A program made the translations under genes and the position numbers. Below are positions 24,836-37,700 of a DNA stretch of 64,000 nucleotides, piece after piece (position 1 is the first letter of the stretch; each line of letters begins with the position of its first letter). The stretch covers positions 44,504,742 to 44,568,741 of the forward strand of contig QVOM02000119.1 of assembly GCA_003586115.2 (NCBI GenBank). The letters run 5' to 3'. Below the pieces are notes generated by a model. The model was not told the origin of the DNA, searched no databases, and worked only from the letters and a program-made list of their open reading frames with translations. The DNA comes from Salvator merianae. Its lineage: Eukaryota; Chordata; Lepidosauria; Squamata; Teiidae.

Positions 24836-25484
24836 TTTTCTTAGCATAATAAATACGCTGTAAATAGTTCTGAAGATGATGTGTTAAAAATACATTTCAG
24901 GTACAGTTTAAAAATCTCAACAACCCAAAAACCCTTAGGAAAGTAATTGTCATTTATGGAAAACCAATCTAGCCATACATTGCCCAATCTAGCAATATGT
25001 ATAATCAATGTTGCCATGGAACAGAAAACACCAATGGTAAATTTTCAGGATTACATAAAAAGAGGGAAGCTATATTCTACAGACTAAGAACAAAATCAAA
25101 ACTGTGTTATATGAAAGACAATTGAACTTGTATTGTTCATTACATACCGATTACAGATATATAAACAGGTTTGTGTGGAACCAAAGTTCAGCATTAGCAA
25201 ATCACGTAAAGAGGGCCAGGACTGTTAGGTTCTCTATTTCACAAGCCCAGCCTCTATGGCAATAAGGGAAAGGTAGGGGCAGGTGAGCATGAAGGAGAAC
25301 GTATCTGCTCTCCACTGCATGCCCTCCGCCACCACTTCTTGGTTCCCAGGTGGCCATGCAGCCTGGAAGGTGTGGGGCCACATCACACTTTCAAGCAACA
25401 TCATCATGTTGCATCTTACCTAATCAGAAGGAAACTCAAAATGAGTATGAGTTAATATTGCTTTAAAATCTGTATTTTACAGGT

Positions 25485-25688
25485 AACAGAAAGTGACTCC
25501 GAAGTGCCTCAGAGATGGTAGCATGTGGCTCTTGTGTTCTCATACCATCTCTAATCCTCCTTTTGTAGCCTAGAATGTTCATGAAGGGGGATCAGACTGG
25601 CATGTGAGTGATCCCATCTCAGAACCATCTCTAAGCCGTCTCTGAGTCAATCCAGATGTGCTTTTGTTCACTGTGTGTGATCACAGCC
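25485..25688. mobile_element. MITE, family F copy 2
   Basis: The right end GTGTGATCACAGCC is followed by TTA. The body shares CATCTCTAATCCTCC, TAGAATGTTCATGAAGG and GAACCATCTCTAAGCC with the other F copies. The left end is blurred. Confidence 0.65.
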
Positions 25689-25944
25689 TTATTCTAAACT
25701 ATTAATGTTTCCCTAATGTTTGTACAATATACAGCTCTAGGATCTCATGAAATATGGGGTACTTTTAAAATGGAAACAATACGATGCAGCTTCACATAAC
25801 ATAAAAGTTAGGTTCTTCCAAAATGATATATTATGTAAACATACCCAATGACAGCAATCAAAATAATTGGGAATCCAGGGATTAGGGAAACCTCTCAGAG
25901 GCAAGGTGACCTAGAGTGGGGGTACAGGTGTGAATTTGCTATCT

Positions 25945-26440
25945 TCCAAAGAAGGAGGGGTAAAAGAGTCCAATTACCAGAAGAGGCAGCTGCCCTGGGG
26001 GGACTCTCATTTTAGGAAAAGCACCAGGAGAAACAGCAGAAGCTGAATGAGGCAGCAATTATAGCATGGAAGAGAAAGTAAAGGCATAAAGAATGCAGAG
26101 GGCACTTGCCGACAGCCTCCCTCTGAGCTCTTGGTTGGAGCACCGAGGATTCTTCAAGTTTGCCTCTCACAGTTGCCTGTTCTTTTTTCCTCTTTCTTAA
26201 CAGGTGTCCCTGTGAGGCAACCCTGAAGGGTTGTTGCCACTTTGATCGATCAAGGCAAAAGCTCGCAGAGAGGCTTCCAGCAAGTGATCTCTTCATTCCC
26301 TGTGCCTTTACTTTCTGTTGCATCTGCTGTAATTGCTTCTTTTGTTTTCTCCTTTTCCTAAGGTGAGATCTGTCTTGAGGGAGCTGGCCCTTCTGGCAAC
26401 TGTCCTCCTCTGCCCCTTCACACCCTCAAAGTCATTCTCA
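25945..26440. mobile_element. Large diverged foldback (inverted-repeat) element
   Basis: The left arm (about 25945-26150) and right arm (about 26235-26440) are inverted copies. For example, TTAGGAAAAGCACCAGGAGA at 26013 matches the reverse of TCTCCTTTTCCTAAGG at 26347. GAAAGTAAAGGCATAAAGAA and GCACTTGCCGACAGCCTCC likewise have counterparts on the opposite arm in the same order. Two opposing ~100-codon frames here are by-products of the symmetry. It is probably an old foldback transposon. Confidence 0.65.
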
Positions 26441-29373
26441 GAGGCAAAAAAGAAGAAGAAGAATAGCCAATAAAAGGCATATATTAAGGGAGGGTGGGTC
26501 ACAAATACAAAACACTTAATAGATTACTTTGATTGGGAAGACATTTCTGTGTAGATCTATGTATAGATCTGTCCAATCAGTCAGTGGGAGTTAACCTCCG
26601 TCAGCAGCACCTTTACTTTAATATACATCCTCTACACTAGATGTGTGACAGAAAGGAGCAAATCATCCATAAGAGACAAGGCAAAAATTATGAATTAGGA
26701 GGATCCATCAAATTCATTTTTCCATTGTGTGCTGTTGCTAACAGAAAAGCACAGTGCTGAGCATCAGCTTTACTCTTGAGGAAGTTGGTCTTTTCTGGTG
26801 ACATCTATGACCGCTCATTACTTCTGCACTCTTCAGAGGAGAGAGGGAGATTTAATGCCTGAATTATCTGCTTACAGGCCAGATAATCTGTCCTAGGCTG
26901 AAAGATGAAGGAAAAGAAACACATGGGCAAAATGTTGCCTTGTGTTGCTTGCTGAAAACCTGACTGCAAATGCAAGACAATGATGATACAAAAAACCAGG
27001 ATGTAGTCCAATAAGGACAAAAGAAAACTAAGATGTAGAAAGAAAATGAAGGTTATTCTCTCCATTTTAATGTTTCTGTGAGCAATATTCCCCACTAATA
27101 TTACTACACCAAATTATCATTAGCTTTTACTCTGGTTTATGATTTGTCTTATTCTGGTTTTACAGGTTTTATTACGTTAGTATTCTTTTGTAAATTTCCT
27201 TGAGATGTCTGAATGCAGATGTATATAAATATAACAAATAGATATTTTAACATTTAAATAGACCATCAATTCTTTCATTATATCATTATATTTTTTTTTA
27301 AAAGAAGTGCTCAGAAATGCTTCTTATATAAAATTCTTTGGGTTTATAATTTGAATAAGGAGCGTACATGTTCTTCTTTTTCAGAATAAGGAAACTGTTT
27401 TGATTTTTAAAAAGCAAGGTATGGGAAAACTGACACTCCAAATGTTTTCCAACGACCATTAAGGAAGGTCAATGTTGAGGAAGGTTGAAACTATAGCACA
27501 ATCATACCAAGACAATAAACTAGAAAGATATCTAGCAAGAGGCACAACAATCTAGTATTTTAACAGTTGTGGTATTTAGTTTTTCATTTTTATTTTTTAA
27601 ATTAAGAAAGTTTTCCACATTTCACAACAGAAACAATAAAAATGGGACAGAAATTATCATTTCCATTGGGGAGAAAAGGAAATGGATATCTAAAATGCTT
27701 CCAAAATTACACCCCTATGCTCAGCTGACTTCCATTGTAGCTCACTGACTCACTTTTACTTACCCAATTCAACAATTAAAACATATAGCAGCATTTGCAT
27801 ATCTGCTCAAGTAACAAGCAAACCACTGGTGGTGGGGAACAAATACTACAATTATTATGATCTCTTGTCAGGAAATTGGTTTTTTTTTCTATCCCCAAAA
27901 TATTTTAAGTAGATCTTGTTAAGATTTATAGTGCTAGCATATAAAAAGACTTAAAAAGTTCTCTCTTCTGTTTTGTTCATTCCTATTAATTCATTCACTC
28001 TGATTTTTTACTGGACAAAGAAAAAAAGAGAATTCATTACCAACAGATGTTTAAAAACTTCCTGTCAACTTCTCCAAAGAATTTGCCAGACAACTACAGT
28101 TCAAGGGGTTTGATGTTTTATGAGACTGGAGAATAAATAAAAACCAACACGTAAGATGTTGCATAAGATCACCTAAAGGGCAAGAGGTGATTACCTGTGA
28201 AAGGCAGAGTTATGAAAGCCTTTGGTTCTCCTCCTCTTCTTTCTCCTTGATTCTCAAAGAGCTATAACAGTAAATAAATATTTAATTAGAAGAGACATTA
28301 GTACATCTTTGCCAATTACCTTAGTTCTCACTCAGGAAACGCTTATTGAAATTCAAAGTTTAGGAATACACCTGCTTTTTAAACAAGGATTTCTCTCAGC
28401 AACATCCAAGTCTTTGTAACAAAAGAAGAATGACAAAACAGCTTAAGTAAAATAACTCCACCATGGACATAAATTGGTTATATATAATTGACATCAAATA
28501 TGTCCAATTACATATTTGGGCAAGGCTATATATCACACAATTTTAACTCTGACAAAATCTCAGATCCAGTACAATCTCTTAAATACTTTTTGAAGCTTGA
28601 AAATGAAGCTTATTTTTTCATTTAATTCAGTTTGATTTGATTTAAAATCTATATTGGTTACTGTTTGCACACATACATGTAAGATATATACAAAAGTATA
28701 GATAAAAAAGTTGATTAGCACCTGAATTTATAAATATAAGTTTAAACATCTAAATAAACATAACCAAATTTATAATAGAATGACATTTTTACAAGGAAGC
28801 TAGATCAGCAATAGGATTAATTTAAAATCTAAAAATGCCAAAGTGGGAACCTTTTAAAACACCTTTAGAATCTAGCTGCAGTTGTAACTACAGTATATTA
28901 ATAAGGATTGATTCTAAGTAAACCTGGTTAGAAGCAAGCTTTGACAATAAGAACTTGTTCTTCTTATAAAACAGAAGTTTAATATAGCTATATATATGGT
29001 TGCATTTCTGTATGTTGCATCTAGAGGATATAAACAAAAATAAATTTCAGGTGCTTGTAGTAATCTAACAGAATCCATTGTTAAAATTAGAAAGCTGGTT
29101 ACTGGATGGAAATCTATCTGAAAAGATCCTCCAGCACAAATAACCAACAAGGTAGGTAGTGGTGGCTGGTGCCCATTGGGTCCAATGGAGCAAGCGTCAA
29201 GGTAACCAAAACAAAGAGGTATCAGGGGTCAGAATTATAGATCAAATCGTAGGTGAGATAGTGGCAGGTTTGCAATTATATTCAAACCCAGATGAAAACT
29301 GGCCTCACTGCAACTAATGGAGTACATCCACATTAATCAACCTTGAACTAAAATACATATGGAGAAAAAGACA

Positions 29374-29994
29374 GACTGCGTCCAGACAGGGCCTTAAACT
29401 CAGGATTATCTTGGCACTATACTGGAGTTGCCACATGTATCCATGTCAATCCCAACATAGGAAGAAGGATATCAGGATGAAATCCAAATATATCGCTATG
29501 CTGAGATAAAGAATTCCCATCCTGGGTTTTCCTGAAATAGCGAAATGCCTTACCTGGTCTGGACATTTGTTCCTGGGATGCATCTTCTTGAAAATGGCCA
29601 CCATGCACGCATGTGGGTGAAACCAGGCTGAAAATGCCCACTGCTTAAGCACAGGGGCTAGTCCTTGCACACTTCCAGGTATTTGACACCATCGAAATAC
29701 CTGGAAGTACCCAGTATGCTATCGCAGGAGCTAGCGCCAGACAAGGGCTGCATCCAGATATCACTTATTTATTCTACTATATTTGGATATTTTGGAATAA
29801 ATCATGGATATCCTGGAATATCCATGCTTTGTTCTGGAATATCCAAATATAGTGGAATAAATAAGCAATGTCTGGATGCAGTCAAAGTAAGGGTCTTGGC
29901 TTGCCCCATGATTGCCATCTGGCAGGTATGGCGAGAGGCAACTACAGGGTGTAAATGAGATCTCTTATTTTTCTCTTGCCATCTGGAGGTAGCC
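29374..29994. mobile_element. Non-autonomous DNA transposon, family C copy 3, interrupted
   Basis: Starts GACTGCGTCCAGACAGGGCC and ends ATCTGGAGGTAGCC. It follows the 1935-2371 copy closely (shared CTCAGGATT, CCTGGGTTTTCC, TCTTCTTGAAAATGGCCACC and GCGCCAGACAAGG). A 138-bp hairpin MITE (29746-29883) splits it at the CAAGG/TAAGGG junction, where copy 1 is continuous. Confidence 0.75.
29746..29883. mobile_element. Hairpin MITE, family B copy 1, nested in a family C element
   Basis: This is an almost perfect palindrome over its full length. GGCTGCATCCAGATATCACT at the left is answered by CAATGTCTGGATGCAGTC at the right, and the CTATATTTGGATATT and GGATATCCTGGAATATCC words lie between. AAG occurs on both sides, fitting a 3-bp duplication. 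There is no coding capacity. Confidence 0.85.
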
Positions 29995-32920
29995 AGAGAC
30001 TCTGAACTATTGAGGCCATGACCAGACAGTTTTATTATGATGACAGGAATGCAGAGACCTGAAAAAATAGGGAGGTGGGGGTGTGAGATTTCACATTCTT
30101 ATAGCACCTCAACAACACTCCCTCCCTTTTGTGCCAGACTGGGTGTAGTGGGATGCCCATTTCTATCACAGCTGCCCCACTGACTGAAATGGCCAGCTGC
30201 TCAGCATGATGTATATACATATTTACATCTGGAGATCATGCCCCACAGCTGTAAAAAGGCACGTGGCACAATCCGGAGGCTCAGCCATGCCAGACACATA
30301 CAACAAGCCCCAGAAAAGTCCAGTCACTTTGGGAGCAGGATGCTCCTGCACTCCAGTGGCTGTGTGATCACTACCATCTTTGCATTGTGGGGTTATGTGA
30401 AATTTGGAGAAACTGCTGTTGGTGTCAATTGGAAAATGGTTATTGTGGCTTCTGGAAAAGCCTATTAAACTTGCTTTAATATGAAGCCTCTCATTCCTCC
30501 TTCTCTGAAAAAGGAAGGAAGGGTATCCCAATGGAGGAGTAGGGTTAGGTTTATGCAATGACCAGAGAGGGAGTAAAAGGGACTGTTCAGAAGATGGAGA
30601 ACAGAAAACAGACAAGCTTTTTCCAACAATTACATTGCAGATAACATGAGTTCTTCTGGGAATAATGTGAGGGACCCTCATATCTAAGGCTAAGGCCTAA
30701 GGTGTTCCATTCAGATTGAAACACTGCAAATGTTGACCTGAAAGTAAGTCCACTGACTGAACATAATAATTCACTTCCTTGAGCTGCAAGGAAGCAAGCT
30801 AAAATTAGGAAGATGATATGCTGGGAAATTTATCTGAACTTTGCACGGAATGCATACTCTTAAACAAGTTCTCTCCAGCAGTTTCAGGGACATGGGAAGA
30901 TTCCTGTAAACAAACATAAAAGAATAGGACACTTTGAAAATGAACCTCAGGCTTGGGTCCTTACATATACCCTGCAAAACAGTTAACACTTTTACAAATT
31001 GATCTCAGCCGAGTTCATAAATCTCTGTATGATGTATATATAGAACTGCTTATCTGAGGTCTGAATGATTTTCAACACCTTTGGTTAGATTGCATAGCTC
31101 TGGGCAAATTACTGCTCTTTTAATACCCATGTAGGTAAGTAGTTAGGTAGTTACGTAGAGCAGATCCAATTCTACAGACAAATTATGGAGGTATTAACCA
31201 AAATAGAGTTACAGTTAATAGCAGTTCAAAAATTGGGAGCACAGGATAATGGAGGAAGAGTTAGATTCCCCCCCCCCCATCCCTAATGGCCTGTAGTCTG
31301 AATCTATGCACCACTGCTATACAGTACAATCTTAAAAGTATCTAGTCAAAACTGAGTCCTGTTACATTCATTGAATGCAGGAACAACAGGATTGCACTGT
31401 TACATCCTAAGTACCACTCAGCAAGTTTAGAATTCTTAACTTGCACAACATACAGAAACATCTTGCACAGCAATTCCAAAGAGGCTCATCAGCTTTCCTG
31501 AGAATGGAAATTAGTACGTTCTAGGCCACCCACAAACTGTTTTAGCACCAGAGCTATAAAGCTTTCTGAAGTTCTAAGGGCCTCACTCTATTCTTATTAG
31601 AGGATTTGTCTACACCACTAGATAACACATTTAGAAAATGCTTCTAGATCCAAACACAGTCACAGTAGCAGATCTAGGTGTAACTACTCTGTCGGTGTAG
31701 GCATGCCTAAGTAAGGACATGAATAAGCTCCATCATTACCAATGTTATAAATTATAAAGGTATGGATTTGTGTAGACATAGAAAAGTGAAAGTGAAAAGA
31801 ATGGGATCTAACCAGTCCTTCCTGCTACTACACCCTCTCCCTAAGCTATTTTCCAGCTGTTTTTTTCCTAGTCACAATCCGCAATCAGAAGCAATTCTTG
31901 CCAAGAGGGAATAAAAAGCAGCCTTGGAGATATAGTTTAAATAACAAAAGTATACAGACTGTCCAACCATTCTTCTCAGCTGTCTTTGATGTACTATTGC
32001 TAATTTATTTATTATTTGTATTCCACCCACTTCAGCTAACAAACATCAATAAAATTGCACCAGTCTTCTGACCCACCCCTCCCTGAGTAATAAGAAGCTC
32101 AGAAGGCTGCAGAGTTCAGTCTTCCTGGTTCTGCTCAGCATGGTTTTCTAATTTGCTCTTAAAGCTCCCAGTTTGCTCTATCACAGAAAGCCTGCCTTCA
32201 TTGTTGAGCTGTGCTAGACTTGCTGAATCTCTACCTATAAATTTGCATCTCACTGCTGAAGTTGCCTGGAGTGCAGGGAAGTGCCTAATTCCCACTACTC
32301 ATTTGTCACTTAAATAAATGGTTTCTTCTCCTTCGTCGAATTCAGTAAATAAACATTGTATCTCAATTAGCCTACTTCCCCTGTCCCTAAGGATCAAAAG
32401 TCAGTTGCATGTTTGTTGAACCAACCCTTCCGTTTGAAGGAACCTACAAGTGAGAGCATCTGAGACATGTGTTCAGAGAAGTTCTCATAACAACTGAGAG
32501 AAGAATGAAGATGTATGCAAAACCATCAACATTACAGAGCAAATGCATGCCTGAAATCTCATGGTCATGTACTACATAGCAGCAGTAACTCTGTGATAAA
32601 AACAGCTTTAGATCTAAATGTAGCAGGGTGCTGGCTTCAATGATAAACAAACATGTGCCAGCTTGACATGAAACTAGCAAACCTCAACTGTAGAAGTGCT
32701 GCACAGCATGTGAAATGGTAAACAAGCAGACCCTGCAACTAAACAAGACAACCAAAAGGCGGAGCAGGTTGCTTCTGGGATTGTATTAAACAAGAGAAGA
32801 CACATTTTTACCAATTGTATAAAAGCAAAACTATGCTGTAAAATATATATAATATGAAGACATATTATACCAAGTGTGCAAGTGCAAAACTCTGTCATAT
32901 TAGCAATTATTTATTTCAAA

Positions 32921-33942
32921 GGCTGCGTTCCGACAGGGCATTTAATCAGTTTACAGCCCGTCTTCAGTTCCCGCTGTCCCGACAGGATCTTGCCGTTCCG
33001 TAATTTTTATGGATTAAATAGGCTAAATCCGGATTACTTTGTCTTCAGATTTAATGAACTCTCAAGCCGTTCCAGATCGCTAGCGCGCTTTACTTTGTGC
33101 TGTGGGCACGGGGAAAGCGATTATTTGAGAGGGACCGTACTGTTTTGGGGGGCGTGCAGAGGGAGGGATCCCCATTTGATGACAGACTTTGTGGGTGGGC
33201 AGGAAGCACATTAGTTTCCTCTGCCTCCATTATCCCCCTTTCCCTCGCTGCCAGGGGAAAAGAAATCATCCTCCTCCTTCGCTAAGCTGCGGTCCTGCCA
33301 GGAAGAAATTAAAGGCTTTCTCCACTTCCGTCTGCTCTTTAAAGGAAAAAATAAACTGCGCCTGTTTGGAGTTTTGCCTGGTCAGCACACAGTTAAAAAT
33401 AGTCGAGCCCTCCCACGTTCCCTCCCCACTTTTTCCCTTTGTTATGGACCTCTCCCGCTACTTTTAAATTGCGCAGTTGCGCTAAAGTGAATCAGCAGGG
33501 GAGCTCTCATGCGCATTTCAAAAGCTTATTAAAAGTGATAAAGCACATAAGTTTAAAGTGAACATAGTTTTAAAGTTCTGCTTGTGTAGACAGAGGCTGC
33601 AGGGAGGAGAAGGAGCAAATGGCGAATGCCTAGTAACGCTGCCAAGTGAATCCCTGTTCTGAGGCAGCAGTGGGGACATGCAGAGTGGAGCTTGACTTTC
33701 CCACCCCTGTGACGTCAAGGTTTGAACGTTGGGACTGCAGCCAATCGCTGACTGCATAGGGAGGAGAATTTGATGAGGGGTGGAGGCAGAAAGGGTACTG
33801 CCAAGCACGGGAAATATCAGTGTGGGAACGAGCAAGTACGAATTGACTCCGTGTTAAAATGTAACTGTGGGAATGACCAGAAGACGAATTCACTGCGTGT
33901 ACTCTTCTATACGGATTACATTGACGATGTCCGACCGCGGCC
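32921..33942 (-). mobile_element. 1-kb non-autonomous DNA transposon, family A, CpG-retaining copy
   Basis: A 1022-bp element with degenerate terminal inverted repeats: GGCTGCGTTCCGACAGGG on the left and GGCCGCGGTCGGACATCG read inward from the right. AAA lies on both sides (32918-32920 and 33943-33945). No transposase frame is present. It aligns along its length, in the opposite orientation, with 44107-45095, 45230-46377 and 63214-end. Unlike those it keeps many CpGs (TCCAGATCGCTAGCGCGC, GCGCAGTTGCGC, GACCGCGG). It carries a perfect CRE palindrome TGACGTCA at 33710-33717 and a CCAAT motif about 30 bp away (AGCCAATCGCTGACTG). Confidence 0.8.
33710..33717. promoter_or_regulatory. Perfect cAMP-response element motif inside a transposon
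   Basis: TGACGTCA is the full palindromic CREB/ATF site. A CCAAT box lies near 33741. At the matching place the sibling copies read TGATTTCA (45.47 kb), TGACTTCT (44.35 kb) and TGACTTCA (63.45 kb), so only this copy keeps the CpG-containing form. Binding is not shown by sequence alone. Confidence 0.5.
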
Positions 33943-33989
33943 AAAGTGTAGAATATTTTAGGCCAATGAGCATTTGTTTTGTAATCTGG

Positions 33990-34217
33990 TAAATGCACTG
34001 CAAAAATGGGCAGAGGGCAGCATCTGTACACTTCTGAGTATTTGGTGCCATTGGAATACCCAGAAGTACCCAGTGCATCATTGCAGAAGCAAGCGCCAGA
34101 CATGGTAAGGGCCTGGGCTTGCCCCATGATTTCATCCTACTGTCTGACAGGAATGGCAAGAGGTAACTGCAGGATCTAACAAGCTCCTGCATTTTCCTCT
34201 CACAGTCTGGAGGCAGT
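33990..34217. mobile_element. Family C fragment adjacent to the family A copy
   Basis: CACTTCTGAGTATTTGGTGCC, ATACCCAGAAGTACCCAGTG and GCGCCAGACATGGTAAGGGC match the second half of the family C copies. The end is AGTCTGGAGGCAGTGG. The left part is missing. Confidence 0.65.
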
Positions 34218-34262
34218 GGTACTTTTAATCTGCATTTTACAGTATATGTTGATGCAGCCTCA

Positions 34263-34751
34263 GGCCCTTTCAACTTTGGGGATTATTCTGGGACTATGAC
34301 AGGCCCCACCCCCCAATTATTTTTTGTTCAGATTGGACAAAGTGTGGACCAGGCTAGGGCACACAAAATGGTGGTCTAGCCCAGTATAGCTATAAACTTC
34401 AACTGTGAGGTCAATATACCAGACTACTTCAATATACCAGACCATGCAGGCATGCAGATAGTACATCCCCATGGGCTGGGATACCATGGGAGACCCATTT
34501 CAGCAGCACGTTAGGAAGCTCTACCAGAAGGGTCCACCCTGAAGACAGTCAGACCAACAATTGTGAAGGCTGAGAACTTTTGTTCCCGGCCTTCATAACC
34601 TTCATGCTGCCTCCAAGTGCTTTTCAGAGGCAGGAGCAAACAAGCCTCCATTCCAGCAGCAACCCAGCCCAACATGGGATGGATTGCTTGTTCTGGGGCT
34701 GGACATCCTGCCCTGTCCCAGAACCAGGGTGAGGAGAGTGCAAAAAGGGCC
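34263..34751. mobile_element. Longer family D-type DNA transposon (TSD TCA/TTA)
   Basis: A 489-bp element. The left end is GGCCCTTTCAACTTTGGGG and, read inward from the right, GGCCCTTTTTGCACTCTCC. TCA precedes it and TTA follows. The GGGCCTTA end is directly followed by an inverted copy of TTAGTTAAGA (as TCTTAACTAAGG near 34783), which then opens another GGCCTTTTCTGCAC-type terminus. Confidence 0.6.
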
Positions 34752-34799
34752 TTAGTTAAGACATCCTGCCACCATTGACCATCTTAACTAAGGCCTTTT

Positions 34800-37700
34800 C
34801 TGCACACACCCTGCCTTCTGGCCATGAAGAAAATCTCAAGTTAAGAATCCTATGTACCATGGTTGTCTGTCTACAGTATCCACCAAGGATGCTTTTATAT
34901 GTTGCTTTTATTATGAGCTTTTGTATATTAAATTATTGATTATTGATTTTGGTGTTTGTGGTAAGGGATTCTTTCTCAACATTTCTTTTGGTTTTGAATC
35001 TCTGTTTTGGGAGCTTTTATTTGGTTTATTCCAATATAGCCCCAGGAAAAATGTGGTTTTGAAAACCACTCCTGGAGGCGCTTTGAATTGGAAAAGCATA
35101 TATGGGATCATCCATCAATTAATTTCATCCCTAGTATAAATCAGCATTTTTATTTTTATTTTTATAGAGGGTGGATGTCTGAAGTTTTAAAAACAATATT
35201 GTGCATGCATTTTCAGGCCCTTACATCTGTCATCATGACAAGAAAAAATACAAAGCATTTTTAGCCCTATCCACACATGGTAATGGGAGCTTTTGTACTC
35301 TTCCTTCAGTTCAGTGCATCTAGATGACACACAAAACACAGAGGCCAAAATGCTCCAAACAGTCAGAAGCAGCAGCTCTTTAGAAACCTCAATAAAGTAC
35401 TTTCAAATCATCTCAAACAAAAGAGAGGTTTAAATTACTGTATACTCTCAAAGAGTTCACTGAGACCATGCTGTGGGCAAGGAATCCTTGCCCATAGGAT
35501 AACCCCAGCTTCCTTTGAATCCGCAACAACTGACTCTTCTCTCACACACAAGCTGTTCAGTGGAGGCTTTTGCCCTCTCTTACAAGCAGTTCTAACTTTC
35601 TTGCAGCAGCATAACCTGCATGTACAATGATAGGGGTGAGAAGGATATAATGGACTCTCATTTCATCAATATGTACTCCCATCTCCATCAAGAAGTATTC
35701 ACTTACTACAAATGGAGAAAACATTTCAGTAAAGCACCTTTATGAACACCTCCATACTGATACAGCTTTAGACTATCAGCAGCTTTAAGGCAGCTGTTTT
35801 GATGCCTTTCTTTAGGAAATGTCTTCTCGTGTCTAGATTATTGTAAATGGAGATGCAAAGAGAATGCCTCCAACAAAAAGCTGCAGTTCCACAGTTTTTC
35901 ATCCCTTAACTATGCATAAGCTTTACTGTACATTAAATCAGATTCAGCTGTGGTGAAGTTACACATAAATGTGAGCTTGTGCATCAAATGTGCAGTATTT
36001 TTTTTCAGCATTCCAAGCACCCTGCTTCTCCCAACATGTTTTTTTTCTTTGTTTAAAGTGTGCCCATATTGTGAATTCACAGAGGCTGTATATGAGTATT
36101 CCAGGGAAGGGCAAAAGGGCATTGCCTCAATGTTTGCCTTGTGGAAGGAACTAATCATTTATGGTGCCACTGGAACTCCAGTCCTTCAGAGATCTGTAAG
36201 AAGACGTCTACCATGCATCTGTGAATAGAGCTTTGGCTGGCTCCTGCAGCTACATAGCCTGCTTAAGAAACCAGCACAAGGCACCTACTGAAAGAAATAG
36301 GTTCACCCAGCAGTCATTACTGATACAGTTGCTCTGGGAAGGGTTCCAGATTGAAGACTTGTCAGTTTACAGTTTTGCACAGGAACATACTTGAACACTT
36401 GAAACACTGGAGGACAACTGCTGGCAACTGACAAATTGTGCTGACCAATCAATTACATCGGGAGGGACTCAGACAGTATGCTTTGATAGTTCAGGTCTGT
36501 CCTCTCCTTTACCCAAAACCCATGTGATTTCAGGTGGCTGAAAAGGAGTTAGAGATGATAGTGTCACCATACTAGGTGCCTTAATCCACATTACGGGTCA
36601 GAAAATGCACTTCCAAAATGCATTCTCTGACATTTGCTGTAGATCAGAGCCAGGACGGGAACTCTAGCATCTGCATGCTACCATCTGCATGCCATCTTTA
36701 AGCTGCTTTTTAAAATGTGTGTGAATGCCGCCTTAGTTGGAATTAATTTTGAAGCATGAGGTAAGGCTTGTGTGCTGCTAGAATCTTTGAATTAGATAGT
36801 GCAAAGGGAACACAGTTTGCCACTTTGCTGATGTGTTTTCTGCAATGCAAAGATTGATCAAAGATGGATTAAAACTTAGATGTAGCCTAGCCCCGGGAGG
36901 AGCAACTGTAAAACTCTTCTTCCCATTGCTTTTTCCCAAAACTGAAGGAAAAACATTTCCTAGGAAGGACAGCTCTGACTGATATTTTGGAGCAAAAGCC
37001 CTCACCAGGTGACTCTAGGAATCAAGAGTGGCAGTCCTCAATGCTTCTTCTGTAAAGGAAGCTCCACCTATGGATGGGACTTTGCTTGCAGCTTTGAACA
37101 ATCCAGGCTGATTTGAGAGTTTACTAACCAAGTTTAACGAAAACCTGGCTTAAATTGGCCATTAGCACAAGTTGTAGGCAACTGGTCCCTGTTGATCCAC
37201 TGCACGGTTGCTACCCCATTAGAGGCCCCGTGATACATTTCCTTCAGAATGCACCGTCAAGTAAAACGTGGATCATCTCTCTCAGAAATAAGTTCGCTCC
37301 TCCTCCGAGGCACCAGCATATTCTCATTGGTGCTATTTGGGAGTGATGTCACCTGGTGGATTAAGACACCTCAGAGTATTTCTTGAGGTTCTTTTGCCTT
37401 TCAGAGAGCTTTTTCTAGTTAAAACAGGTGGAAAATAGCTTCATGGTTTCCAAGCAGAGCTCCAAAAACAGTAAGTTAAAAAAATTCTGTTTCACAGCTG
37501 GTGAAGAAGGGAGGGCAAATAGAGACATTTTGATGAGTTATACTTTGAAATTAGAAGCTCAAAGTATCTATTGAAATCCAGGAGAGCTCACTTAAACTTA
37601 ATTTCTCTTTCAGCTTTTTGGTTAGAAGAATCCAAAGGGCTTTAACTATAAGGATAATGTACTTTATCTACTGCTGATATATTTTTTAAAGTCAGTTACA

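Larger units (their letters stand above)
20701..32920. other. Intergenic, no gene recognised
   Basis: The stretch between the first CpG block and the large transposon at 32.92 kb has only short chance frames. It contains MITEs (23890-24110, 25485-25688, 29374-29994 with a nested 29746-29883), a diverged foldback (about 25945-26440), a 23-bp tandem array (24744-24835), a (C)n run near 31268, and SINE/LINE tails near 24600-24690 and 31993-32060. Confidence 0.7.

Noticed and set aside
30223..30681. 152-codon minus-strand frame (starts MRVPHIIPRRTHVICNVIV)
   Set aside because: No recognisable domain, signal peptide or plausible splice sites, and no related exon nearby. It is kept only as a weak candidate because I could not assign a repeat to it.
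33630..34127. 165-codon minus-strand frame
   Set aside because: It runs across the junction of a family A transposon and a family C fragment, so it is a chance composite.
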